Of a DNA stretch of 64,000 nt, positions 22,380-33,389 are shown piece after piece (the first letter of the stretch is position 1; each line of letters begins with the position of its first letter). The stretch comes from Micropterix aruncella (Eukaryota; Arthropoda; Insecta; Lepidoptera; Micropterigidae). The stretch covers positions 13,536,804 to 13,600,803 of the forward strand of contig OX155961.1 of the NCBI GenBank assembly GCA_944548615.1, read 5' to 3'. The translations under genes and the position numbers were made by a program. The notes under the pieces are model-generated. The model was not told the DNA's origin. It saw only the letters and a list, made by a program, of their open reading frames with translations, and did not search any database.

Positions 22380-23040
22380 TACACTAGCGTCTTGTTTCAC
22401 CGCCGCGTCCTTTACCTCGTTCGTGGCGTTCGCTGTTCTTATATAAATTACAAGTTTGCATACCCTTAATCCAGCGTGGGCTAAGAAATGTGTCGAGAGC
22501 CCCTTTGTACCTCCGAAACGCGACTCTGGATCTCAATGTTAGCGAGTTAGAGTCCGCGGAGGAACACGTAAAGCGCCTCGCGCGCTCTAAGTATCGTAAG
22601 CACATCCGTCAACTCGCTCCGCTGTACACCAGACCGCCAGATGTCCGGAAGCCGTACCCACGCAGTCTGCTTGATAAGCGTACCACCAGCGCGGGTATCG
22701 CAGCGCAGCACTCTCGCCATAGAAGATGCCATGTACCTACTCCCGTCTCATTCCTTTATAATAAAGCGCCTGAATGCCTAACATCGCAACCTGCCGCAGG
22801 GCATGGAGCCCTGCGACGCCATATTCCGAAAACCGGACCAATGGACCCGGCTCACGTGAACCTCCAAAATGCCTAGTGGAAGACATTACGGGCCCCTATC
22901 AGGGCCCGTCAACCGATATAAGATGACTTATCCCTTGTCATGCCTGGGCTGTCCTCAATGACGGGTCGGGTAGTCGGTGGCGACGGGCCATATGTCAGCC
23001 GCATTCCCTCGGGATCTCATCCTTCTCGCGTCGTATCTTT
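22380..23040. other. GC-rich island of unknown origin
   Basis: Clearly GC-richer than its flanks, with overlapping ORFs on both strands (128 codons at 22490-22876). The predicted peptide is Arg/His/Pro-rich without a domain. GGGCCCCTATCAGGGCCCGT near 22890 is a small palindrome. Most likely an old repeat; an unknown exon cannot be excluded. Confidence 0.35.
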
Positions 23041-23760
23041 TGATGATCTTATACTATTTCTATCTGTAAAGATGTGCTGAACAGATATCTTGGTTGGATG
23101 TTCTGTCAGGTTCATGAAATAACCATCAACTGTATTAATTGCAGCTTGCAATGCAATTTAAACTTATACTTACCCTGTATTACACTCAACCGAAAATATC
23201 TTTCTTTCGGCTTCTGATTCCATTATTTTAGTGAACCATCCCGTAACACTAATTAATTGAAAAGTCTCTCAACGCTAGATTTTTACGCGATATCCTTACG
23301 ATAGTCTTTCTTCCATTTGCGCTCGTTTCAAAGCTCCTTAGTCCACGGGGCTGCAGCGGCCTCTCCGCTACGTGCTCGTAATAAAATTTAGAAGACAATT
23401 CCAAGAAGCTAATGTGCTTTGCAACCACAAAGGAAGGAGAGAAGTAAAAAGAGTTAACGCCTTTGCCTTTATCGAAGGCAGCGTGAACAGAGGCTGAAGC
23501 TTTGAGTTGAGCTTGTTGCACACCACCAATAACTGACGCCTAAGTATGCTACGCTTGTATATGTTTCTAGTATACTCCTTTTTTTATCACATGTTTTGTC
23601 TGTTTTATATACTGAATTTATTTTATTTATTTTGCTAATACGTGGGTTAGATCACATTAAAAAGATTCAGAATAGGAAAAACGACCAATAGAAAGTAACT
23701 GTTTTTAATCTACCTGTGAATGCTAAGACAGGAAGAACTGTGAATAACGACGAAAAAATA
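23041..23760. other. Non-coding, nothing recognised
   Basis: No transposon end or exon seen. The 90-codon reverse ORF has no known features. Confidence 0.4.
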
Positions 23761-24135
23761 TACAGGCTGAGTTTTTGATTAGTGATATACTTGCAGTTGG
23801 TAAATCAACACGACGCGACGGAGTAAGCAACTTTTGATTAAAAAAAATGGGGAAAACAAAAATTTATATTTTTTGACAAATTTGTAAATTTTATCAGTTG
23901 AAGAAATGTTTGAGAAGCGTTAAGCGTGCTGCGCCATCTAGCGGTAGGTAAAATATCTTTAATCAACAATATTAGCGATATTTTATTTACCATTAGATAG
24001 CGCATCATAATCGTAGCTTTTATACTACTCAAAAAACTTTTTTTTTTGTTTTTTTTTCAAATTGAAAGTTGCTTAGTTTGTTCTACTGATTCACCCACTG
24101 CAAAGATGTCACTAATTAAAAACACACACCTCTAT
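23761..24135. mobile_element. MITE family M1, copy c (best preserved)
   Basis: Left TACAGGCTGAGTTTTTGATT, AGTGATATACTTGCAGTTGG; right CCCACTGCAAAGATGTCACT, AATTAAAAACACACACCT, its imperfect reverse complement over about 45 bp. The core GCGCCATCTAGCGGTAGGTA at about 23930 pairs with TACCATTAGATAGCGC near 24000. About 375 bp, non-coding. Confidence 0.8.
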
Positions 24136-24672
24136 TATCAAGTGGCTCATGACGAAAAGTCGAAGCTAGGGTGAAGAAATAGTAACTCACGTCCTGACGT
24201 ATGCCATATTTGCCATATTTGTTACTTGATGCTTGAAAATAAATACATAATAAGGAGCCTTTTTTAACCTACCTAATTTATTGTTTATTTTATTTGTTTA
24301 TTTACAGATTTATGTATTTACTTATTAATATGTTTAATTATTTTATTATGTATATATTTAAAAATTGTCACCTATTTATATATTTAACTTTTTTGAAGAA
24401 TGAATGAGCGAGTGGTATATGAATGAAAGAAAATAAATAAATAAAAGTGATGTCACTATGTCGTAAATACTATCACCGTAGAACAGATAAATATCTAGTG
24501 GGGTGTTAAAATCCACACAAATGTCATCTTAAATGCTTCGCAAAAAAAAGTTGTAAAGAGTATTATTATTTATAGTTTGGTTTTTTGCCAATATAAAATA
24601 TTATTATTTATACTTTGCTTTTTGCCGAATAACTATTTTTTGTGTATCGGATATTTTTTTATATAAAAAAAC

Positions 24673-24720
24673 GTCGTTTGACTAGTTGCTGTACTATATT
24701 AAATAGAAAGCTCAGCGAGA
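24673..24720 (+). repeat. ~48-bp direct repeat, left copy
   Basis: GTCGTTTGACTAGTTGCTGT, ACTATATTAAATAGAAAGCT, CAGCGAGA recurs with four or so changes at 25413-25460. Could be the ends of two related insertions. Confidence 0.6.
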
Positions 24721-24783
24721 GTATAAATCTCATAATAATCCCATAATAATATATCCCATAATAATCCCATAATGTCATAATAA

Positions 24784-24832
24784 GCCCTCATAATAAATCC
24801 GTAAATTCCATTTACGGATTTATTATGAGGGC
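24784..24832. repeat. Perfect 22-bp-arm palindrome
   Basis: GCCCTCATAATAAATCCGTA plus AA (24784-24805), 5-nt spacer TTCCA, then its exact reverse complement (24811-24832). Preceded by several CCCATAATAAT repeats. Confidence 0.9.
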
Positions 24833-26089
24833 ATACAAAAAAAATAAAGCTATATCCTTCTATACGACGCTCTTTTTGGAAGAAGTGTCACTGAGTTTGT
24901 ATTCAGTGCATGGAGCCCTATTTTACCGCATGCACGGTGACCGAAAGTTATTCGCAAGGCAGATAAATAGACGGAAACACCTGGAACTTCAAACATAGGC
25001 TGGAATCGAGCAATTTAATTTAGATTCTCTGCACACACCACAGTTCGCCGCAGACATGGCCCTTTTTTACACTATAGTGAATAGTTAACTGAACTCCCCG
25101 AAGTGACTATGGCTGTCATTCAAGGCGCCCTCGTGTGTTTCATGTACCCAGATTCAACAAAAGCCGTAGCATACGTTCTACCATCAACCGCATTATAGAC
25201 GCCTACAACTCCAAATTCAGTAACACTGAAATATTTAACACGAAATCGTGAGGGTAATAAATACTCTCCACTCTACATTCACCCAATAAATAGTTTTCAC
25301 ACGAGCAGATACATGCATGCACGAAAAAACTAATTGGCATTCCCAATTTATTTTTCAATCTCCCTGCAAATGGCACGCTGCTAAGAGAGAAATAACTGTG
25401 AACAGCGATGCATTGTCGTTTGACTAGTTGCTTTACTATATTAAATGGAATGCTCAGCGAGATATTGTCCATGAGATAACCCCCTTCGAAAGTGATGATA
25501 AATTATATAGAGGAAAAGAGAATGGGCATTCTGGGCCCACTTTTCCAATAGCTGTAAATCATATACCAATGGAAAGCACATTTATTACTGAAACGACTTT
25601 TCTCAGTAATGAGCCGTTTCTCAGTTATAGCCTATTAAATAAGGCTAATTACCTTATTACCCGTAGGGCACCTATGTAACACATCTAGGCTTGTATTTTC
25701 AATAACTTTTTAATCGAAAACTATCGCAGAAACCCCGAAACGATAAAATACGCTGTGTGAGTACAAACTATATATTCCTAATAATGCTCGAGTTTGTCAG
25801 CAGTATATGAAGGGGACATACTGGGATAAGTTGCTTGAACTCTGTAGTGTGTCTCTGGATTTCATTTTTTTTAAATTTATTTAAAGAAATGCGCATTTTT
25901 AAACTACAGTACATTACATATTATCATTAGAGGCTCCGTTGTAAATAGTAGCAAAAAAGAGAGTACCGCAGCCCAGCCCTTCTTTAGATCAACGCTGCCT
26001 AACTAGGCCTAGGCCCGTACTAAGGCCAGCGTACCAAGAAAATAGCGGCTTGTGCATACTTCAAACTACATATGATAAAAGAGAAAAAA
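24833..26089. other. Non-coding, unclassified
   Basis: Apart from the direct-repeat copy at 25413-25460 I recognise nothing. The 83-89-codon ORFs overlap on opposite strands. Confidence 0.4.
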
Positions 26090-26765
26090 AAATAAAAAAA
26101 TAGTATCTGATAATATTAGGAATTAACTTAAGGCAATAAACAGTGTATGTAGAAATTAATCATTCTCTAAAAACTTGGTCATTGATATGTCAATGCGTCT
26201 GTCAGTCTGTCAGTCTGCAAATAATATTTGTAAAATACCTATCATAAAACACAATAAAATTTATTTCAATAACACGAAATAGATAAATAATAAATAGGAA
26301 TTGCAATGAATAGTGAAATAATCAAATTGAAATAATTATGGAAGGAACAAGGAATTATAATAAATAGTCAAAAAATCAAATTGTAATAGTAAGAGGATTA
26401 TCAAATTGAAATAGTCAATTATACATAAAATGTGCATGTTACTAGTTATAATATAATTTTAAATGTAATCTAATTAAAAATGAATAAAAATAATAAAGAC
26501 CCACCAACAGCGATAAAAAAAAACAATAATATTAAATTAAATAAATCTACATAATAGGGTGAAAAAATTGGTGGCTGACATGCCGACCTTCATTCATGAG
26601 CCACCTGTGGCATCGTTTTTTGAATTGGCCTTTATTGTGTACGTTCCTTATAGATTCATCCAATTTGTTGTATGCCCTGGGGCATATATTCATCATTGCT
26701 GCTCTGCTTACTGACGTATGTAATATTCTAAGGTCAACTGTCCTACATATGCTATCGTTTATGGA
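26090..26765 (-). mobile_element. LINE J3, 3' end
   Basis: Minus strand from about 26755 reads AAMMNICPRAYNKLDESIR, then FKKRCHRWLM, the C-terminal signature of Jockey/CR1-type RTs, to a stop near 26550. A long AT-rich 3' region follows. Nothing of the catalytic RT remains. Confidence 0.65.
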
Positions 26766-29039
26766 TCTTCACTGCAAATGATATATTTAAAATAAATAAT
26801 CGGCATTGGGGTTTTCGTGTAATTAGCCATATTTAAAAAGATTCCGACTTTAAAACTCTGAAACCGCTCATAGTTGAGGTACGTTGTAGTAGTCATCAAT
26901 ATTCTAGATAAATAGATCTTTCCAATGGTAAATACGTTATTGTTATTGGAGAGGTGCGTCCAGCGCACATACATTTTTGCCCATTGTTCTTTTTTCCGAT
27001 CATTTTATCTATCGACTCATCAACTTCTAACTGCCTTTGTTGCCTAATTATAATACTATCCTTTTTTCTTTAAACGGCTGTATATCAATTAAAGACCAGC
27101 GCTCACGTACGTGTATGATTTCTGATATTAGTTTATTCCGAAGTAGTGGATTCTCAACAATTTCGATGCACATTATCGTATATCTATCACACTTTTCTTT
27201 TCTTTTTTATCACATCCCTTAATTTTATCGCCAAGCTGCTTCAAAGGGATATCGCTATTTGGTAGGAAATAAAATTCACATTTATATTGAATGCAGGTTT
27301 TTTTAGGGGTCGATACCGAGGTGTATATCGATCTCGCTCTCTCTCACCGTCGTCTTTGTCATCCTCTTTTTGTCACCATCGCATATCTTTGACATCGAAC
27401 CAAATCAAACTATATTTAGCAGCGAGCGACTGTTGATCTTGAGTCAACTAATCCAACCATTCGTATTAATATTTAGGAGTTAAGTGTTTTTTTTATCTCG
27501 GCTCCTATAAATATGTCGGACGAAGCAGAACGATTAAGTCAACGGCGGCGGTGATTTCTTTGTTTTTACAAGATAGAACAATATTTTCAATGCTCCTTGT
27601 CAATACGGAGTATTTTACACTCCGCTGTTGCTATGTTTATTCTCGATACTTCATCGACATATCTTTTTTTTATTAAAGTAACAGGGATCAAAATATGTTG
27701 CGTGTACTGTATTACGAGGTTTGATATTGGTTTTGGTTATGGTTATGGATTGGATATGGCATACGGTATGGTTATGGATTGATTATGGAGTGGATTGGTT
27801 ATAGAATACGGTATATAATATTACGTATATTATAATACCCGGCCACGGGGACCGTTAGTAGGGGAGACCGGGGCTGGTAGGAGCAATTTTCAGTTTCGTT
27901 CTTTTATTAAATATTTTGTGTCAAACTTTAGGATCATATTAAGATATAAAGTATTTCTAAGGGGGGGGGGGGGTTAGACAGAGGCGACGGGCGCGGGCGT
28001 GGGGTGCGGACGGGACGCGTTTTCGAGGGGCATACGAGCCAATACAGACAGAAGGGACGTGGCGCGGGTGCGTCTCTTTGGCGTCCGCGCCACATCGCTT
28101 GGGGGTCGCAAGCGACGCTCCGAAGCGACCAGTGGCGTCGGACTTCGAACGAAATGCATGACGATATGGAATTCATCATTGATTTTTGTGAGTTAGTCGA
28201 GAAATATCATTGTGTGACTGCAATCGCATTATATGACTTAAAATTAATTGAGGTAGCGGCTAATGTATAAGAATGCATCCACTTCGCAGTGGATGCCGCA
28301 GTGGATGAGCGACAGATTAGCGGCCGCCACACGTAAAGTTCGGACCGCGGGAAACACCACGCGCCGTTCCATCCCTCGTTCCGATACGCACGTGTAGATG
28401 CATTTGACGCGCGGCGGTTGGCAGTTTGATCTGGCATGTCGACTTGTACGCATATCGTCGTAGTCGCATATGTCGACGTGTACGCATATCGTACGATATG
28501 CTCGTAGGGACACAGCCGTAATCCATAGACACAGACATTAGCCCATAGAGCATCGTCGAATAGTGCAACATGGACCAGGTACATTGTTTACTACATTGTG
28601 AGGTACTACATTGTGAGATATTTTAGTCGCGCCAACCTGCCCGTGCGCCTGCTGGCCCCGGTTTCCCCTACATAGTTGAAAAGTTTAGCCAGCAACGAGA
28701 CGCCGCCTTTTGTTCGAAGCGACGGCAAAGGATATTGCATGTTTTCGCAGCGGCAAGCAAAGGGTGAAAAGGATCGGGCAATATCTTCCTTATTCAGATT
28801 CGAACTCGCTATGAAAACGAGAGAGGGCTCACTCGAATACCCTTTCGTAAACAGTCCGCTTTTGTTTCTTACGCGAATATTGCTGAAATCTACGCTTTGA
28901 ACTCTCCATAATATATACGAGTATCTTGTTGATTCGAGATGAAATAGCTTTGTGTTTTAGTTAGATCAAGTTATTATTGATTACAATTTAATTATAAACC
29001 TTTAGTTATAAAGCTCGCGGCGTTGTGTTGCTATCCTCG
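26766..29039. other. Intron sequence with low-complexity and GC-rich patches
   Basis: Includes a GGTTATGGAT-type repeat (27725-27800), a G13 run (27961-27973) and a GC-rich block (27974-28190) where several ORFs overlap on both strands. None resembles a domain. A 13-codon ORF (MSDEAERLSQRRR, 27513-27554) in an A-rich start context is noted only as a curiosity. Confidence 0.4.
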
Positions 29040-29042
29040 TAA

Positions 29043-30838
29043 GGGGCTCTCTACTAGACGATCAAGCATGCTTGTGAAGCTTCGCGTCGCGGGCTGGAAA
29101 GGGATCGTAAGCCGCTGGAAATATGCAAATATTTTTTTTTTATATTTACCAAAAATGCCTATTTTTTAAAAATACCAAGGAGTCACGTCATTCATCTATC
29201 AATTTATTTATTTATTTATTTAGGTACATAGGATTAGGTATACAGTTCATTCATAGGTCATGTAATCTTATAATAATTATATAAATTATTTAATAATTAA
29301 TATAGGGAGGTTTAACACATCTTACATCTTACAACCTTTACTGCCAATAGCACATCTAACTAGGCGATAATTTGGCCCGTCTCTAGATGTGCATATTTTT
29401 ATGCAATTTTAAGAAATGAAGTGTTTTTTTTTAAATAAATTATTTGCACCCACCACCTGTATATACACATAAATATACCAATTTTTTAAAAAATATAGCT
29501 ATGTAATAAATATATACATTTATAGTTGTAATTTAATAAAATTTAATTAAGAAAAATAGATAAGTGATACTAAATAAATTGTCGTGCGTTGCAAAGAAGT
29601 TGATCAGATTTTACATATCCCTTTAAGTAGCCATCTAAGGTTTGCTTTAAATATTTTTATGTTAGGATAATTTTTCATGTCTTCACTAAGGGAATTATAT
29701 AATTTTGGGGCTATGTAGAATAGATGTCTCTGGGCAAATGTTGTCCTGACTGACGGAATTATATAATTGATACTCGCGGACATTCTTGTGTTCAGATTGT
29801 TTTGAGTTCGGGCGTGGTCATCTCTAGATTTGTAGAATGCAAGAAGCGCTTGCTTAATGAATAACTGTTTAGCTGATAGCACATGGGATTGGGAAAATAA
29901 CAAGGCAGATGGATGACGCCGGTTTTTCCTGTGAATTACTCTCAATAATAATTTCTGCGCTTTTGTCAAATCTATCCAGATTATCATTAGTAGTAGCGCC
30001 CCATGCCGCGACTCCGTAGGACAAAATACTCTGACACAAGGCCATGTATACCATTCTTATGGTTGTTTTGGATAGAATGTTGCGCAGCCGAAGAAATACA
30101 TAAACCAGCTTTCTAATTCTCGAACTCAAATTTGCAATCTGATTTTCCCAACATAGCTTCTCATCTACCGTTATGCCTAAGTAGGAGACTGTTGCAGATT
30201 TGCTTAATTTAGTACATACACATCTATTCTTATCCAAGCATTTGTCGGTATGAATGGCAAGTGTTTGGTTGAGAACCTGGCTGGGATTTCCCCGCAAGCT
30301 GAAAGTGATAAATTTTGATTTCGCAGCATTTAGCGTTAAAATATGGTTGTCGATCCAAGTTTTAGCCAGTTCCAAGTTACTTTGAGCTTTGAAGAATGTA
30401 TCATTCCAATTATTAGTCGCAGTAAGAAGGACAGTGTCGTCCGCGAATGATACAATTCTACCATTAACAGGTAATTCGCACAATTCGTTGATGTAGATTA
30501 AAAAGAGAATTGGACCCAAAACACTACCTTGAGGGACACCGAATGACACGTTAGTCGCTTCGCTTATTTGTCGACCAATTACTGTGCTCTGAGTCCTCCC
30601 GTCTAGGTAACTCCGAACCCATTTTAATGCCACCCCATCGATTCCGTAGTCAGTTAGTTTTTTTTCGAGGATTACATGGGAAACTGTGTCATTATTTATA
30701 TATAAACATAATCACGTAATTACGTCTAATTAACGTGACTCCCTGGTATAAAACTAAAAAATTAGGCATTTTTGGTTGATCCCCACCCAGCCCGCGACGC
30801 GAAGCTTGACAAGCATGCTTGATCGTCTGGAGAGCCCC
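29043..30838. mobile_element. Harbinger-like TIR element split by a LINE
   Basis: GGGGCTCTCTACTAGACGAT (29043) and its counterpart ATCGTCTGGAGAGCCCC (ending 30838) lie inside TAA direct repeats (29040-29042, 30839-30841), the 3-bp TWA-type duplication of PIF/Harbinger elements. Inverted similarity continues inward for about 150 bp (AGCATGCTTGTGAAGCTTCG, AAAAATGCCTA, GGAGTCACGT). Without the nested LINE (29202-30693) the element is only ~300 bp, so it is a MITE without transposase. Confidence 0.8.
29202..30693 (-). mobile_element. LINE J4 (Jockey superfamily), nested, frameshifted
   Basis: Minus-strand RT starting within the domain: VSHVILEKKLTDYGIDG upstream, GVPQGSVLGPILFLIYI (motif B) and SFADDTVLL (catalytic) in 29869-30633. 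The frame then changes; 29604-29987 continues with LLLRVIHRKNRRHPSALLF and the C-terminus. The overlap near 29960 (DRFDK / IDLTKAQK) locates the indel. 3' UTR 29222-29603 and a (TAAA)n-type tail at 29202-29221. 5' truncated, dead, inserted in the Harbinger-like element. Confidence 0.9.
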
Positions 30839-30841
30839 TAA

Positions 30842-31315
30842 GATTAGTGTTATCGATATCTAGACAGTGCCCAATCTTTTAAACATAAAATGTTTCGTTA
30901 ATGATGTGAGAGGAAACAAAATTAAAGTTGTAATCAGAGTTCGATACTTAGGCTAATGAATTATATTTAAAATCATATTGTCTCCCAGAGTAAATATCGG
31001 CTTAGAAACACCTGATAAAGGGAGGAATAAATCGAGTAGGATATTCCTTGCTGTCCTTCCAGTTGATGGGCCTGCGCTGCTGCAATAATAATTGTAATAT
31101 TAAAATCAGCCGATCAGCGTAGTCGCATAGTAACAGTAACTAGACCTTAACTAGACAGTAACTAGACTTTATCGATTACCGATACCGATTTCGCTCCATA
31201 AGTATAACGTCAATCGTTCGTTCGTTAACGTGTCCGGGCCAGGTTAGGACATGTCTCTCCAAAAAATATGCGGCCTGGATGGCCTTACCGTTAGCCTCTT
31301 GTAGGTCCTGCCCCC
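30842..31315. other. Non-coding, nothing recognised
   Basis: No domain or clear repeat. Contains short direct phrases such as AGTAACTAGAC. Confidence 0.4.
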
Positions 31316-32000
31316 GGATTCTGAAGCGACGACACGATATACGTTGTCGTCACTCGAAACGGGAGTGAAAAAACTTTTATCGTATGTTGACAGACTGTAA
31401 ATTATCGCACCTTAGGAGGTAGATCGACGTTAATCGACAAATTGAGCGAGTCATCCTTCCGGGTCTGCATCAAAGTTGTTCGGGAGATTTTCGAAGAGTG
31501 ACTGCGTAATCATTTTTCTTCGAATCGTGTAAGAACACTGCAATTAATTCTGCTTATAAACTCATCCCACACGTACGATAAAATAAGAAGCTGAGCGGTA
31601 ACTCTAGACTTATCGTGATCGCGGCGATTCCCCAGACGGCATCTCATGAGCTGTCGTCATTCTTAAACTTACTTTTGACGAGTCAAGGACTATCGAAAAA
31701 TCTGCTATTCGACTAAACTAGGGTAAGCCATTAGCTTCTTGTTTTATCGTACGTTCGATGTGACTTTGTAATAATATTTTATTGCAGTGTTTTTTTACGA
31801 TTTGTAAGTGATTGATCACGCAGTAACTCCCGAACAATTTTGCTGCAAACGCGGAAGAATGTCTCGCTCTATTTATCGATTAACGTCAATGCGCCATTCA
31901 AACGCAGTGCGATATTTTATAGCTGTCAACATACGATAAAAGACTTCCGCTCCCGCTTCGAGTAGCGACAATCATATATAGTGTCGTTGTTTCAGAATCC
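31316..32000. mobile_element. Long inverted-repeat element (~685 bp)
   Basis: Left GGATTCTGAAGCGACGACAC and right GTGTCGTTGTTTCAGAATCC are inverted. Similarity continues through CTTTTATCGTATGTTGACAG and into GTTGTTCGGGAG / CTCCCGAACAATTTTGC, so nearly the whole element is one imperfect foldback. No coding capacity. Confidence 0.75.
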
Positions 32001-32379
32001 CAGCCCTGGTGCGTAGGGGTGTAAGTTGCGGGCAGGATCGGAGATGGTCTTCATCCTCCAGCGTTTCACAGTTGCATATTGAGTTCTCTGTGTAGCCTTA
32101 TGTCGTCAATATAAGGCCTAGGGGAGACTGGTACAAACTAATCTCTTTAACATAAAAACAATATTATTTAAAAATTTAAGGAAATAATGTTTATTTCATT
32201 AATCTGTACTGACACTAGGTATGCCTTTTTTTAACACGCTTTTATTAGGTCGACCTGTATGTAACTATGTAATGGAATCTAAGGTAACTAATTTAACCAT
32301 CTTCCAACGATCGTAGCGTCATGAAAATTGGCAGCTGTATGTAGTTCTGAGGACAATACAATATAATGGTACTGTCGAA
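32001..32379. other. Non-coding, nothing recognised
   Basis: No gene or repeat signature beyond short AT-rich phrases. Confidence 0.4.
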
Positions 32380-32735
32380 CTGATCTAAAGATGGAGTCGG
32401 AAGATATGAACTGGAACTTCATGATGGAACATCGTATCATAGCTGTTTTTGGACTTGTTAGAAAAGTCTTGGAATGAACTTTGACCACGATTAGGTTTCA
32501 AGGTCTGATGATGAAGCCGGAAGATAGGCACTGGCATTCCATGATGGAATATCGTATCATAGCCGTGTTTGGAGTTGTTAGAAAGGTCTTTGACCACGAT
32601 TAAGTTTCAAGGTCTGATGATGAAGCCGGAAGACAGGAACTGGCATTCCATGATGCAATATCGTATCATAGTCGCGTTTGCACTTTTGAGAAAGGTCACG
32701 TAATGGACTTTGAATACGATCAGGTTTCAAGGTTA
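32380..32735 (+). repeat. ~120-bp minisatellite, 3 units
   Basis: ATGAAGCCGGAAGAYAGG-type sequence at 32391, 32511 and 32620; unit lengths 120 and 109 bp (the second lacks an ~11-bp GGAATGAAC-containing part). Each unit also has GAATATCGTATCATAG and GATTAGGTTTCAAGGT. Confidence 0.9.
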
Positions 32736-32771
32736 TAACAAACCTATTATATATTGACTATGAAATATTGA

Positions 32772-32929
32772 TCGAAGACTATCGCGGTTGTTTGTCATTA
32801 TAAATAGGATAGAAAACGAATTTACCGCGTGAAATTTGTAGGACCCGACGTTTCGGCGGCTGCAACGTCACCGAAACGTCGGGTCCTACAAATTTCACGC
32901 GGTAAATTCGTTTTCTATCCTATTTATAA
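32772..32929. mobile_element. Long-hairpin element, copy 2: perfect 60-bp arms
   Basis: Arms 32797-32856 and 32871-32930 are exact reverse complements by my reading; the 14-nt loop is CGGCTGCAACGTCA. Left arm begins ATTATAAATAGGATAGAAAA. A 25-nt unpaired leader (TCGAAGACTATCGCGGTTGT...) is shared with copy 1 at 9031. TATGAAATATTGA occurs on both sides (32759-32771 and 32930-32942), consistent with a 13-bp target duplication. Confidence 0.85.
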
Positions 32930-33389
32930 TATGAAATATTGAGTGTAAATAGTGTGAATATTGACATAGGTGCCTGAATAAAATGCATATAGACCTGTGC
33001 CTGGAGAGTATAAATAGAATAATATTGATATATCTATATACGATGTAGGTATATTGACGTGAGTTGTCGGTTGCTGCGTATGTCCAAAACAACTATAAGT
33101 AAAGATATTATTTTACGTGCATTTATAAAAGCGTGTTTTTAGTGTTTTTTTAAACTATTAATTTATTTCTACAACTGCTAGAATAAAATATTTGAAAGAA
33201 GCTGTTTCAAACATATTTTTTTAAATAATATTGAAAAACAATAGAAAAGGATCATTATATACACACCTGTGTGTTAAATTAATGCATCCCATAGACACGA
33301 ATTGTCCATTTTCAGCAGTCAGCCTAATCAATGCCGATCTTTGAAGGTTATCCGCTTGGTCCAATTAACATGGCTTACAAATCAACCCT

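Noticed and set aside
22490..22876. 128-codon ORF as a gene
   Set aside because: Lies in a GC-rich block with ORFs on both strands, no domain, no splice context in keeping with the convertase gene.
27513..27554. 13-codon ORF MSDEAERLSQRRR as an exon or small peptide gene
   Set aside because: Too short to support; only the A-rich start context and basic end are suggestive.
28207..28584. 125-codon reverse ORF
   Set aside because: Three overlapping reverse ORFs in different frames in a GC-rich block; no domain.
32380..32735. CRISPR-like array
   Set aside because: Units are 109-120 bp direct repeats without spacers, in a eukaryotic genome; a minisatellite.
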